DNA of 6,248 nucleotides from contig JAKSUE010000086.1 of the NCBI GenBank assembly GCA_024409165.1, positions 1 to 6,248 on the forward strand, read 5' to 3'. Made by a program: the position numbers and the translations under genes. Below, in pieces: positions 1 through 4,485 of this stretch; position 1 is the stretch's first letter; each line of letters begins with the position of its first letter. The DNA is from an archaeon (GTDB taxonomy: Archaea; Methanobacteriota; Methanobacteria; Methanobacteriales; Methanobacteriaceae). The notes below the pieces were generated by a model. The model ran no database searches. It worked only from the letters and a program-made list of their open reading frames with translations, and was not told where the DNA came from.

Positions 1-39
1 TTTTAATGGTTTATTGTGGGTGATTAGGGTTTGTAATGT

Positions 40-103
40 AATATAACACTGTTATATTATTGTTTTATAAAAAAAGAGAGAAGTGTTTTTCTCTCTATTT
101 TTT
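40..103. terminator. Hairpin/oligo-T terminator cassette, copy 1
   Basis: An inverted repeat AATATAAC-ACT-GTTATATT (40-58) is followed by a T/A stretch, a second hairpin with 8-bp arms AGAGAGAA (75-82) and TTCTCTCT (89-96), and the T-run ATTTTTT (97-103). On the minus strand the same hairpin is followed by seven T. It could therefore end transcription in either direction, probably of a gene left of the window. Positions 40-85 match 600-645 at 44 of 46 bases. The function is inferred from the structure and from copy 2 lying directly behind sstT. Confidence 0.55.
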
Positions 104-238
104 GCAGGAAAATATTTTTTTTACAAAAAATATAATCAAAGTAATATTCAATATTTAATATTATATGTGATTTTATATTTAAGTTTTTTTAAATATAATT
201 TTTAAGAGGCATTATCAGGTGGTTTTAAATAGTTGCGT

Positions 239-331
239 TTATTTCATTAATATTTGTATTAAACATAGATTATTTATCAAATAGTGATAAATAATTATGG
301 ATATGATTTTTATAATGAAATTCATAACCAT
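239..331 (-). CDS. Possible 30-residue hydrophobic peptide
   Basis: A leftward ATG at 331 opens 30 codons ending in TAA at 239-241. A Shine-Dalgarno-like AGAGAGGT (minus strand, about 338-345) lies at normal distance upstream. The peptide is rich in Ile, Leu, Asn and Tyr (it starts MVMNFIIKIISIII) and could be one short membrane-inserting helix. The frame crosses the perfect hairpin at 269-295 and sits inside the inverted-repeat element. AT-rich DNA yields Ile/Asn/Leu frames by chance, so the ribosome binding site is the only real support. Confidence 0.15.
   Translation of the reverse strand: MVMNFIIKIISIIIYHYLINNLCLIQILMK
264..299. repeat. Perfect 10-bp stem hairpin, extendable to 14 bp
   Basis: ATTATTTATC (269-278) and GATAAATAAT (286-295) are perfect reverse complements around a 7-nt loop. 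With one bulged G at 268, CATA (264-267) pairs with TATG (296-299). It lies near the middle of the inverted-repeat element. It could be a folded transcript segment or a relic of a mobile element. Confidence 0.5.
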
Positions 332-502
332 AGTATTACCTCTCTAACAATTGTCAGGAATTCTCAAAATTTTTGAATATTACTTTGAATTTTCCTGCAT
401 GATTTTTGAGATGGTGTCTATGATAATGCCTCGTTGTTTTATTTGTTGGGGGTTGTATATAAGTTTTTTCTTAAATTGGGCTTCAATTTTCCATTATTAT
501 TA

Positions 503-564
503 CAATTTAACACTTTAAAGCAATTTTTTACTTTTATTTCAATTTAACACTTTTATTTCAATTT
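503..564. repeat. Short T-rich direct repeats
   Basis: CAATTTAACACTTT occurs at 503-516 and 540-553. ACTTTTATTTCAATTT occurs at 530-545 and 549-564. Further TTTCAATT-like words follow to about 583. The spacings are irregular and there are no unique spacers. This looks like slippage-expanded intergenic DNA; no gene is visible here. Confidence 0.45.
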
Positions 565-599
565 TTTAATTTAGTTTCAATTATGTATTGATATTGGAA

Positions 600-657
600 A
601 ATATAACGCTGTTATATTATTCTTTTATAAAAAAAGAGAGAAGTGAATTCTCTCTAA
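600..657 (-). terminator. sstT terminator, hairpin/oligo-T cassette copy 2
   Basis: Immediately after the leftward sstT stop, the minus strand reads an 8-bp stem hairpin (arms 648-655 and 635-642, 5-nt loop) and then seven T (628-634), followed by a second inverted repeat AATATAAC-GCT-GTTATATT (600-618). This is close to a bacterial-type intrinsic terminator, whereas archaeal termination mostly needs only the T-tract. It is a near copy of 40-98. Confidence 0.7.
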
Positions 658-662
658 TGTTT

Positions 663-1913
663 TTATTTTGCGAATTCTCCTAAGAAGTTGACTTCTTCTC
701 CACGTTTTTCTCTTAGATAGTATTCTGTGGTTGAGGAGATGATTGCGTCTCCTGTGGAGTTGAGGGCAGTTTCGAAGGAGTCTTGGACTACAGATATGAT
801 GAATCCGATTGCAATTGCTTGCATTGCTACATCATTTGTGATTCCGAAGAATGCTGCTGCCATTGGGATAAGTAAGAGAGATCCACCTGGAACACCAGCT
901 GCTCCACATGCTGCAAGACTTGCAATGAAACATAATGCAATAGCTGCAGGAATACTTACACCAATACCTAATGTGTGACATAATGCTAATGTCATAACAG
1001 TAATGGTTACAGTTGCACCTTCCATGTTGATGGTTGCACCAAGAGGGATAGATACAGAATAGAAGTCTTCATCAAGTCCAAGTCTTTCACAAAGTCTTAA
1101 GTTAATAGGAATGTTTGCTGCTGAACTTCTTGTAAAGAATGCAGTAATACCACTTTCTTTAATACAAGTAAATACAAGTGGATAAGGGTTACGTTTAAGC
1201 ATAAATCCACAAATTGCAGGGTCAGTGACTAATGCAACGATTAATACACAACTTACAATTAAGAGCATAATTTTTCCATATACAGTAAAGATTCCAATAC
1301 CATTTTGGCTTACAGCACTAAATACAAGACCCATAATACCAAATGGAGCAAGTTGGATAAATGCACGGATAAATTTAGCTACAGTGTCAGAACAGTCTTT
1401 AAGTACTTTAATAGAGTTTTCACCAGCAGTTACTCTAAAAATAAGACCGAAACATACAGCCCAGAAAAGAATAGAAATATAGTTACCTTCCATGATTGCA
1501 GTTATTGGGTTTGAAACAATACCCACTATGAAATCAGAGAATAATGCTCCGAGGGAAGCTGGAGCAGACATCTGAGTTGCAGTTGTGAAGGTTAAAGAAA
1601 CAGGGAATGCAAAACTCATGAGAACAGAAACAATACCTGCAAGAATCATACTTACAATATATAATATGATACATATTTTAAATTTACTTCCAATTCCTTC
1701 ACTTGCTCTACTAAGAGATGAAGAAACGAGTAAAAATACAAGAACTGGAGCTACAGCTTTTAAGGTACCTACAAAGAGATCACCTAAGAGTCCAATTCCA
1801 GTAGCTTGAGGTACGAAAATTCCGAGTAATGCACCGATTCCTAAACCGACAATTAAAATTCTTAAAATTAAATTAGTTTCACACCATTTATTTACAATAT
1901 CTTTAAAACTCAT
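663..1913 (-). CDS. sstT: Serine/threonine:Na+ symporter SstT
   Basis: A polytopic membrane carrier of the dicarboxylate/amino acid:cation symporter (DAACS) family that imports serine and threonine with sodium. Numbering is from the first ATG at 1928 (421 codons). The sequence shows the SstT-type LFVGTLKAVAP segment (51-61), the HP1 hairpin TRSSAANIP (266-274), the unwound TM7 motif NMEGA (301-305; NMAGA in E. coli), HP2 GVPGGS (345-350), and the TM8 substrate/Na+ stretch with D383, T387, N390 and D394. It aligns with E. coli SstT (414 aa) almost end to end. The start is taken at Met6 (1913), which has GGTG upstream and gives 416 residues; the ATG at 1928 has no ribosome binding site and is buried in a palindrome. 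The Glu in NMEGA is a small oddity. The gene is monocistronic with its own terminator. Confidence 0.95.
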   Translation of the reverse strand: MSFKDIVNKWCETNLILRILIVGLGIGALLGIFVPQATGIGLLGDLFVGTLKAVAPVLVFLLVSSSLSRASEGIGSKFKICIILYIVSMILAGIVSVLMSFAFPVSLTFTTATQMSAPASLGALFSDFIVGIVSNPITAIMEGNYISILFWAVCFGLIFRVTAGENSIKVLKDCSDTVAKFIRAFIQLAPFGIMGLVFSAVSQNGIGIFTVYGKIMLLIVSCVLIVALVTDPAICGFMLKRNPYPLVFTCIKESGITAFFTRSSAANIPINLRLCERLGLDEDFYSVSIPLGATINMEGATVTITVMTLALCHTLGIGVSIPAAIALCFIASLAACGAAGVPGGSLLLIPMAAAFFGITNDVAMQAIAIGFIISVVQDSFETALNSTGDAIISSTTEYYLREKRGEEVNFLGEFAK

Positions 1914-1925
1914 TTTTTTCACACC

Positions 1926-1944
1926 CATCTATAAAATATAGATG
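1926..1944 (-). promoter_or_regulatory. Leader palindrome next to the sstT ribosome binding site
   Basis: CATCTATA-AAA-TATAGATG is a perfect inverted repeat with 8-bp arms and a 3-nt loop. It lies between the predicted sstT transcription start (about 1966) and the GGTG preceding the 1913 start codon. As RNA it would form a hairpin directly upstream of that site and hide the upstream AUG at 1928. It could be a DNA operator or an RNA control hairpin; no regulator is recognised. Confidence 0.4.
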
Positions 1945-1984
1945 ATTAATTTTTTCAACATTATTATGTTTTGGTTGAATAAGT

Positions 1985-2000
1985 ATATATAATTATATAT
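1985..2000. promoter_or_regulatory. Shared palindromic TATA region, divergent promoter
   Basis: ATATATAATTATATAT is a perfect 16-bp palindrome and the strongest TATA-like stretch between the divergent sstT and coiled-coil genes. With normal archaeal geometry (start about 26 bp from the TATA centre), transcripts would begin near 1966 leftward and near 2018 rightward. That leaves leaders of about 50 and 27 nt, each containing a GGTG-type ribosome binding site. Symmetric TATA DNA would allow TBP to bind in both orientations. This is inferred from spacing. Confidence 0.45.
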
Positions 2001-2044
2001 TATTTTGAATAAAATAGTAATATCAATAATAATTGGTGAATAAA

Positions 2045-2179
2045 ATGGATGAAGAGATTGTACAATTATTAAAAAATATTAACGCCCAATTAGAGATTCT
2101 TAATCAAAATATCGAGGATATTAATAAGAGATTAGAAAATGTTGAGAAATCTGTTTCTATTTTGTCTAGATTTAGATAA
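2045..2179 (+). CDS. 44-residue perfect-heptad coiled-coil microprotein
   Basis: ATG at 2045 follows GGTGA (2035-2039) with a 5-nt spacer, and the frame closes at TAA 2177-2179. The protein is highly charged and helical, with no Pro or Gly and no membrane segment. Hydrophobic residues fall at I5, L9, I12, L16, L19, I23, I26, L30, V33, V37 and L40, an unbroken 4-3 spacing over five heptads. Asparagine recurs at the e position (N13, N20, N27). The a positions are mostly Leu and the d positions mostly Ile, a pattern that favours tetramers in designed GCN4 peptides. Its role is unknown; it could be an oligomerisation module or a partner of a larger coiled-coil protein. It diverges from sstT over a shared promoter. 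Good coding evidence for its size, but no family recognised. Confidence 0.7.
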   Translation: MDEEIVQLLKNINAQLEILNQNIEDINKRLENVEKSVSILSRFR

Positions 2180-2202
2180 ATAATAGATTTTATCAGGTTT
2201 TG

Positions 2203-2271
2203 ATAATTTTAATAAATTTAGATAATTTAAATATATTCTAAAAAATTTAATAATTTTAATAAATTTAGATA
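2203..2271 (+). promoter_or_regulatory. Duplicated promoter segment before the 30-aa zinc ribbon
   Basis: A 22-bp sequence occurs identically at 2203-2224 and 2250-2271, 47 bp apart, and each copy runs into a TTTAAATAT TATA-like stretch (about 2226 and 2273). The second would place a transcription start near 2300, just ahead of the ribosome binding site at 2317-2322. The promoter assignment is inferred; the duplication is seen directly. Confidence 0.45.
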
Positions 2272-2328
2272 TATTTAAATATTTTACTTAATAATTTAAT
2301 GTTAAACAACTATTAGGGAGGTAATGTG

Positions 2329-2421
2329 ATGGTATATTGTCCGTATTGTGGTCATGAAATGTATGAAGATTTAGGTGATGGAACTTATTTATGTTTAGTT
2401 TGTGGTCAAATCTTTTTTTAG
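2329..2421 (+). CDS. 30-residue single zinc-ribbon protein
   Basis: ATG at 2329 is preceded by GGAGGT (2317-2322) with a 6-nt spacer, and the frame ends at TAG 2419-2421. An in-frame GTG one codon upstream (2326) is possible but less well spaced. The protein has two knuckles, CPYCG (C4, C7) and CLVCG (C22, C25), 14 residues apart, with an aromatic/Gly hairpin between. This is the minimal fold of a rubredoxin-like zinc ribbon and nothing else. Such mini zinc ribbons are common in methanogens and mostly uncharacterised; partners may be nucleic acid or a larger complex. The strong ribosome binding site and Cys geometry make it very likely real. No function is assigned. Confidence 0.75.
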   Translation: MVYCPYCGHEMYEDLGDGTYLCLVCGQIFF

Positions 2422-2483
2422 TTAATTTGCCTTTATTTTTTTAAATCTGTATTGATTTAATCTTTATTTTTTATTAAAAAAAT

Positions 2484-2589
2484 ACTTGTCTATGGCAAGT
2501 AATTTCAATATATCTTTATTATACTTGATTAATTTTAAATTATACTTGTATAATGTAAGCAATTTAAAAAATACTTGCATATAGCAAGT
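2484..2589 (+). promoter_or_regulatory. Array of 17-bp inverted-repeat operators upstream of the histone gene
   Basis: The motif ACTTGC-N5-GCAAGT is perfect at 2573-2589. It is near-perfect at 2484-2500 (ACTTGTCTATGGCAAGT), weaker at 2544-2560 (ACTTGTATAATGTAAGC), and present as a half-site ACTTG at 2523-2527. The three full copies are preceded by an A/T stretch ending AT and followed by AATTT, which extends the symmetry. The array ends about 45 bp before the histone TATA box, which fits an upstream-binding dimeric regulator. Binding is inferred from the repeated symmetry and position. Confidence 0.55.
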
Positions 2590-2633
2590 AATTTTTAAAA
2601 ATATTGCGATATTTTAGAATTTTTAGCAAAATC

Positions 2634-2642
2634 TTTATATAT
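2634..2642 (+). promoter_or_regulatory. Histone gene TATA box
   Basis: TTTATATAT preceded by the A-rich GCAAAATC, a plausible BRE. Standard spacing puts the start near 2664, giving a leader of about 50 nt with a strong AGGAGG (2703-2708), 8 nt before the ATG. This is the best-formed archaeal promoter in the window. Confidence 0.65.
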
Positions 2643-2716
2643 ATGTAATATCATAACTATTATTAACTCATAAGGCTTTTTTCTAATGAGTGATAATTTA
2701 AAAGGAGGAAATAAAT

Positions 2717-2917
2717 ATGGCAATTATTCCAAAAGCTGCTGCTGAAAAATTATTCAAAGAAGCAGGCGCAGAAAGAATCAGTGCTGATGCTAAAGAAGCT
2801 TTAGTTGCTTTCCTCGAAGCTGAAGGTTTAGCTGCTGCTGCAAAAGCTATTAAAATGGCTGGTGTCGCAAAACGTAAAACCGTTAAAGCTGTCGATGTAG
2901 AATTAGCTACTGAATAA
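2717..2917 (+). CDS. Archaeal histone, HMf family, alanine-rich variant
   Basis: A 66-residue histone-fold protein that would dimerise and wrap chromosomal DNA. Aligned with HMfB (offset +1), it keeps the AGAERIS loop (R20), the second loop KRKT (R53, K54, T55) and the buried Arg-Asp pair (R53, D60). Departures: 20 of 66 residues are Ala; K11 replaces the minor-groove R10; L38 replaces R37; V50 replaces H49, a residue of the HMf dimer-dimer interface; and the usual C-terminal RRF-type end is replaced by Thr-Glu. The frame uses more C-ending codons (GTC, CTC, ACC) than its neighbours, which with AGGAGG suggests strong expression. The fold is certain; whether it makes extended hypernucleosome stacks is doubtful. 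No histone neighbour is present; transcription is monocistronic and probably controlled through the upstream operator array. Confidence 0.95.
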   Translation: MAIIPKAAAEKLFKEAGAERISADAKEALVAFLEAEGLAAAAKAIKMAGVAKRKTVKAVDVELATE

Positions 2918-2932
2918 GTAAGGTAATTTTAT

Positions 2933-2950
2933 CTTATTTTATTTTTTTTT
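2933..2950 (+). terminator. Histone oligo-T terminator
   Basis: Just past the stop, AATAAG (2913-2918) can pair with CTTATT (2933-2938), followed by TTTT-A-nine T (2937-2950), a typical archaeal U-tract terminator. The remaining spacer to 3015 is AT-rich and holds no gene. Confidence 0.6.
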
Positions 2951-3015
2951 AAAACTTTTTTATTTATTAATTAATTAACTTTTAATTTTTATGATCTCCA
3001 TATGTTAAAATTTTC

Positions 3016-3037
3016 AATAGTTCACTAGTAAACTATT
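3016..3037 (+). promoter_or_regulatory. 22-bp palindrome upstream of the double zinc-ribbon gene
   Basis: The core TAGTTCACTAGTAAACTA (3018-3035), extended by AA/TT on the sides, is palindromic except for one base pair (C3023 against A3030). It lies about 70 bp before the proximal TATA box and 20 bp before the distal one. The word TAGTAAACTAT recurs at 5743-5753 in the CMD gene promoter, so a shared regulator is possible. Confidence 0.4.
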
Positions 3038-3041
3038 ATTT

Positions 3042-3112
3042 CATTATTTTTCAATAGATTTATATTGTCTATTATTTATGATTATCATCATTATTTTTCA
3101 ATATGTTTATAT
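3042..3112 (+). promoter_or_regulatory. Tandemly duplicated TATA promoter
   Basis: The segment CATTATTTTTCAATA-NN-TTTATAT occurs at 3042-3065 and 3089-3112, with 22 of 24 bases equal and an offset of 47 bp. The proximal TATA (3106-3113) would start transcription near 3135, about 20 nt before the ATG. The distal copy would give a 67-nt leader. Confidence 0.5.
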
Positions 3113-3154
3113 ACTTTTATTCTTAATTAATCAATTAACTAGGAGGTAATTAAT

Positions 3155-3361
3155 ATGGTTATCTGTAAATTTTGTAAACATGAAAATTATGATTATAACT
3201 TAGTCTGTGTTAATTGTGGTTGTTATTTAGATTTGGATCATCCTGTTAAAGCCCCTTCAACTTCTGAATCTGAATCTGATTTTGATGATGTTATATGTCC
3301 AATGTGTGGTTCATCAAGTTTTGTTGGTGGTTATTGTGATGATTGTGGATGGATTGAATAA
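3155..3361 (+). CDS. 68-residue double zinc-ribbon protein
   Basis: ATG at 3155 has an excellent AGGAGGT (3141-3147), 7 nt away. Two zinc ribbons are joined by an acidic Ser/Glu/Asp-rich linker (about 33-46). The first is C4-x2-C7 with C18-x2-C21, plus an extra C23; the second is C48-x2-C51 with C61-x2-C64, ending GWIE. There is no membrane segment or enzyme domain. Proteins of this shape in archaea are generally annotated as zinc-ribbon domain proteins of unknown role; nucleic acid or protein binding is a reasonable guess. The gene converges on the DUF3795 gene with only 9 bp between stops, so their transcripts probably overlap at the 3' ends. It is the second small zinc-ribbon gene within 1 kb and likewise has a 47-bp promoter duplication. 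Confidence 0.85.
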   Translation: MVICKFCKHENYDYNLVCVNCGCYLDLDHPVKAPSTSESESDFDDVICPMCGSSSFVGGYCDDCGWIE

Positions 3362-3370
3362 CATTTATTT

Positions 3371-3778
3371 TTATTCTTTTTTATAATCACAATCACTACA
3401 TTGTCCTGTTTGAATAACAACAATTCCCTCACATTCAGGACAAATCCAATCTAACCTATTTTCGCTCATAATACGTCCAATTCCACTATTTTTAATCTTT
3501 TTTGCATTATCATAAGTTGAAAAATTATAACGTTTTTTATAATTCTTATCTTGTTTTTTAATAAATTTACATGGGAATTGACTACATCTTCCACAATATT
3601 TAAATTCTTTTTTATCAAGACAAGCTCTTATTTTACAATTTAAAGCTGCTTTTGTCTTATTTGTACTTTCTATGAGACATCCTGGACATCCATTATCTTT
3701 TAAATGGCTTTCACACATTTGACAATTCATTCCACAAGGTGCAAACATGATTGAATCTATTTTTTCAGGCATTTTCAT
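3371..3778 (-). CDS. DUF3795 cysteine-rich protein with C-terminal zinc ribbon
   Basis: A 135-residue protein. The first part carries the DUF3795 signature: APCGMNCQMCESH (C15, C19, C22), CPGC (C31, C34), C48 and C53, then YCGRCSQFPC (C62, C65, C70), followed by the YNFSTYDNAKKIKNSG stretch (84-99). The end adds a separate CPEC/CSDC zinc ribbon (C113, C116, C127, C130) with W111 at its edge, as in related methanogen proteins. The cysteines suggest metal binding, zinc or possibly Fe-S; the family has no established activity. The ATG at 3778 is preferred because GGAG (minus strand, 3788-3791) lies 9 nt upstream; Met3 is a weaker alternative. It is transcribed leftward from the 3779-3903 divergent spacer. 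Confidence 0.85.
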   Translation of the reverse strand: MKMPEKIDSIMFAPCGMNCQMCESHLKDNGCPGCLIESTNKTKAALNCKIRACLDKKEFKYCGRCSQFPCKFIKKQDKNYKKRYNFSTYDNAKKIKNSGIGRIMSENRLDWICPECEGIVVIQTGQCSDCDYKKE

Positions 3779-3903
3779 TTAGATTGTCTCCTTTAATTAT
3801 TCCTTTTTTAAATAAAATTAATTATTAAAAATTCTTTATTTAGATATATTTAATTATTAAGACCACTATATTTATACTTATATAATATTGGTGTGAGTAT
3901 TTT
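3779..3903. promoter_or_regulatory. Divergent promoter region between DUF3795 and membrane protein genes
   Basis: This 125-bp AT-rich spacer must hold both promoters. TAGATATATTTAAT (3841-3854) can serve as TATA in either direction, giving starts near 3820 leftward and 3874 rightward. A second rightward candidate, TATATTTATA (3867-3876), would yield an almost leaderless message that excludes the GGTG at 3890-3893. The sequence cannot decide between them. Confidence 0.4.
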
Positions 3904-4470
3904 ATGGCTAAACGTGTAGATTTAAGAAGAGATAATTCTCGTTCTAGAGTTAGAAATAGAAATTCAAGAGATTCAAGAGGTTCTAGACAGTCTCAATCTA
4001 ATAGAACTTTTCTTTCAAGAAGTTCTAAACCTCAAGGAAATAGAAATTCAAGAAGTTCTAAACCTCAGAGAAGTAGATTTAATTCAAATTCTAATTTAAA
4101 AAAAGGTTTAATCTTAAGAATTATACAATCCATACTTGGAGTCCTCATAATAATCTTTGGTGCTTTAAGAGATATTTGTGAAGTTCTCTATAAGATTGTT
4201 AAAAGAATTATTAAAGATGAGCGTCCTATTGTAATGGGATTAAAATATAGACAAATAATTCCTATTTTATTAGTAATTGTAGTTGGACTTGCTCTTGTTT
4301 CTACATATGCTACTTATGACTCTACAGATGTTCAACCAGTTAATAATAGCTCAAATGATACTGTTGTTATAACTCAAGACTCATATGGATCTTCTAATTC
4401 TACTACTAAAACAACTTCTACACAATCTAATATAGGAACTCAAAGTGATACACAGACTTTAAATGATTGA
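3904..4470 (+). CDS. Arg/Ser-rich membrane protein with Ser/Thr-rich tail
   Basis: A 188-residue protein of no recognised family. Residues 1-60 are disordered and very basic (16 Arg and 3 Lys against 3 Asp), rich in Arg-Ser pairs, with an 11-residue repeat built on NSRSSKPQ. Hydrophobic helices follow at about 69-88 and 117-135. The 89-116 linker is also basic, so by the positive-inside rule it is cytoplasmic; the first helix may be in-plane or re-entrant and the second spans outward. The tail (136-188) is Ser/Thr/Asn-rich with four N-x-S/T sequons (N147, N148, N151, N165), consistent with a glycosylated outer segment. GGTG (3890-3893) precedes the ATG. The glycosyltransferase gene starts 15 bp downstream, so the two are probably one operon. 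The basic end could bind nucleic acid or anionic lipid; this is inferred. Confidence 0.8.
   Translation: MAKRVDLRRDNSRSRVRNRNSRDSRGSRQSQSNRTFLSRSSKPQGNRNSRSSKPQRSRFNSNSNLKKGLILRIIQSILGVLIIIFGALRDICEVLYKIVKRIIKDERPIVMGLKYRQIIPILLVIVVGLALVSTYATYDSTDVQPVNNSSNDTVVITQDSYGSSNSTTKTTSTQSNIGTQSDTQTLND
4014..4067 (+). repeat. In-frame 33-bp direct repeat
   Basis: A 21-bp sequence occurs identically at 4014-4034 and 4047-4067, with a 33-bp period (11 codons). It duplicates the SRSSKPQ block in the disordered basic end of the membrane protein and could expand or contract by slippage without shifting the frame. Confidence 0.75.
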
Positions 4471-4485
4471 TAATTTGGTGATTAT

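Larger units (their letters stand above)
103..399. mobile_element. Possible decayed MITE or IS remnant with long inverted repeats
   Basis: The left arm (103-113 plus 136-151) and the right arm (373-399) are perfect inverted repeats of 27 bp in total, beginning TGCAGGAAAAT. The left arm is interrupted by 22 extra bases (114-135), which form most of a small hairpin of their own (112-133). The outside 8-bp flanks, CTATTTTT (95-102) and TGATTTTT (400-407), agree at six positions, which could be a worn target-site duplication but is weak in T-rich DNA. No transposase is present. Known IS elements of Methanobrevibacter do carry inverted repeats of about this length. The element class is inferred and no family is assigned. 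Confidence 0.35.

Noticed and set aside
503..564. T-rich direct repeats as a CRISPR or replication iteron set
   Set aside because: The repeats overlap, have irregular spacing and low complexity, and no replication gene is near.
727..1809. Several plus-strand open frames of 69-85 codons
   Set aside because: All lie antisense within sstT, lack ribosome binding sites or recognisable domains, and mirror its codons. They are shadow frames.
1926..1928. ATG at 1928 as the sstT start
   Set aside because: It has no ribosome binding site, lies inside a palindrome, and adds five residues beyond the usual N-terminus. It cannot be fully excluded.
2324..2329. ATG at 2324 as start of the 30-aa zinc ribbon
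   Set aside because: It is followed at once by TGA in its frame. The in-frame starts are GTG 2326 and ATG 2329, and the latter has the better spacing.
2484..2589. Repeats upstream of the histone read as a CRISPR array
   Set aside because: The units are 17 bp, imperfect, irregularly spaced (39, 21, 29 bp), and have no cas genes nearby. They fit operators better.
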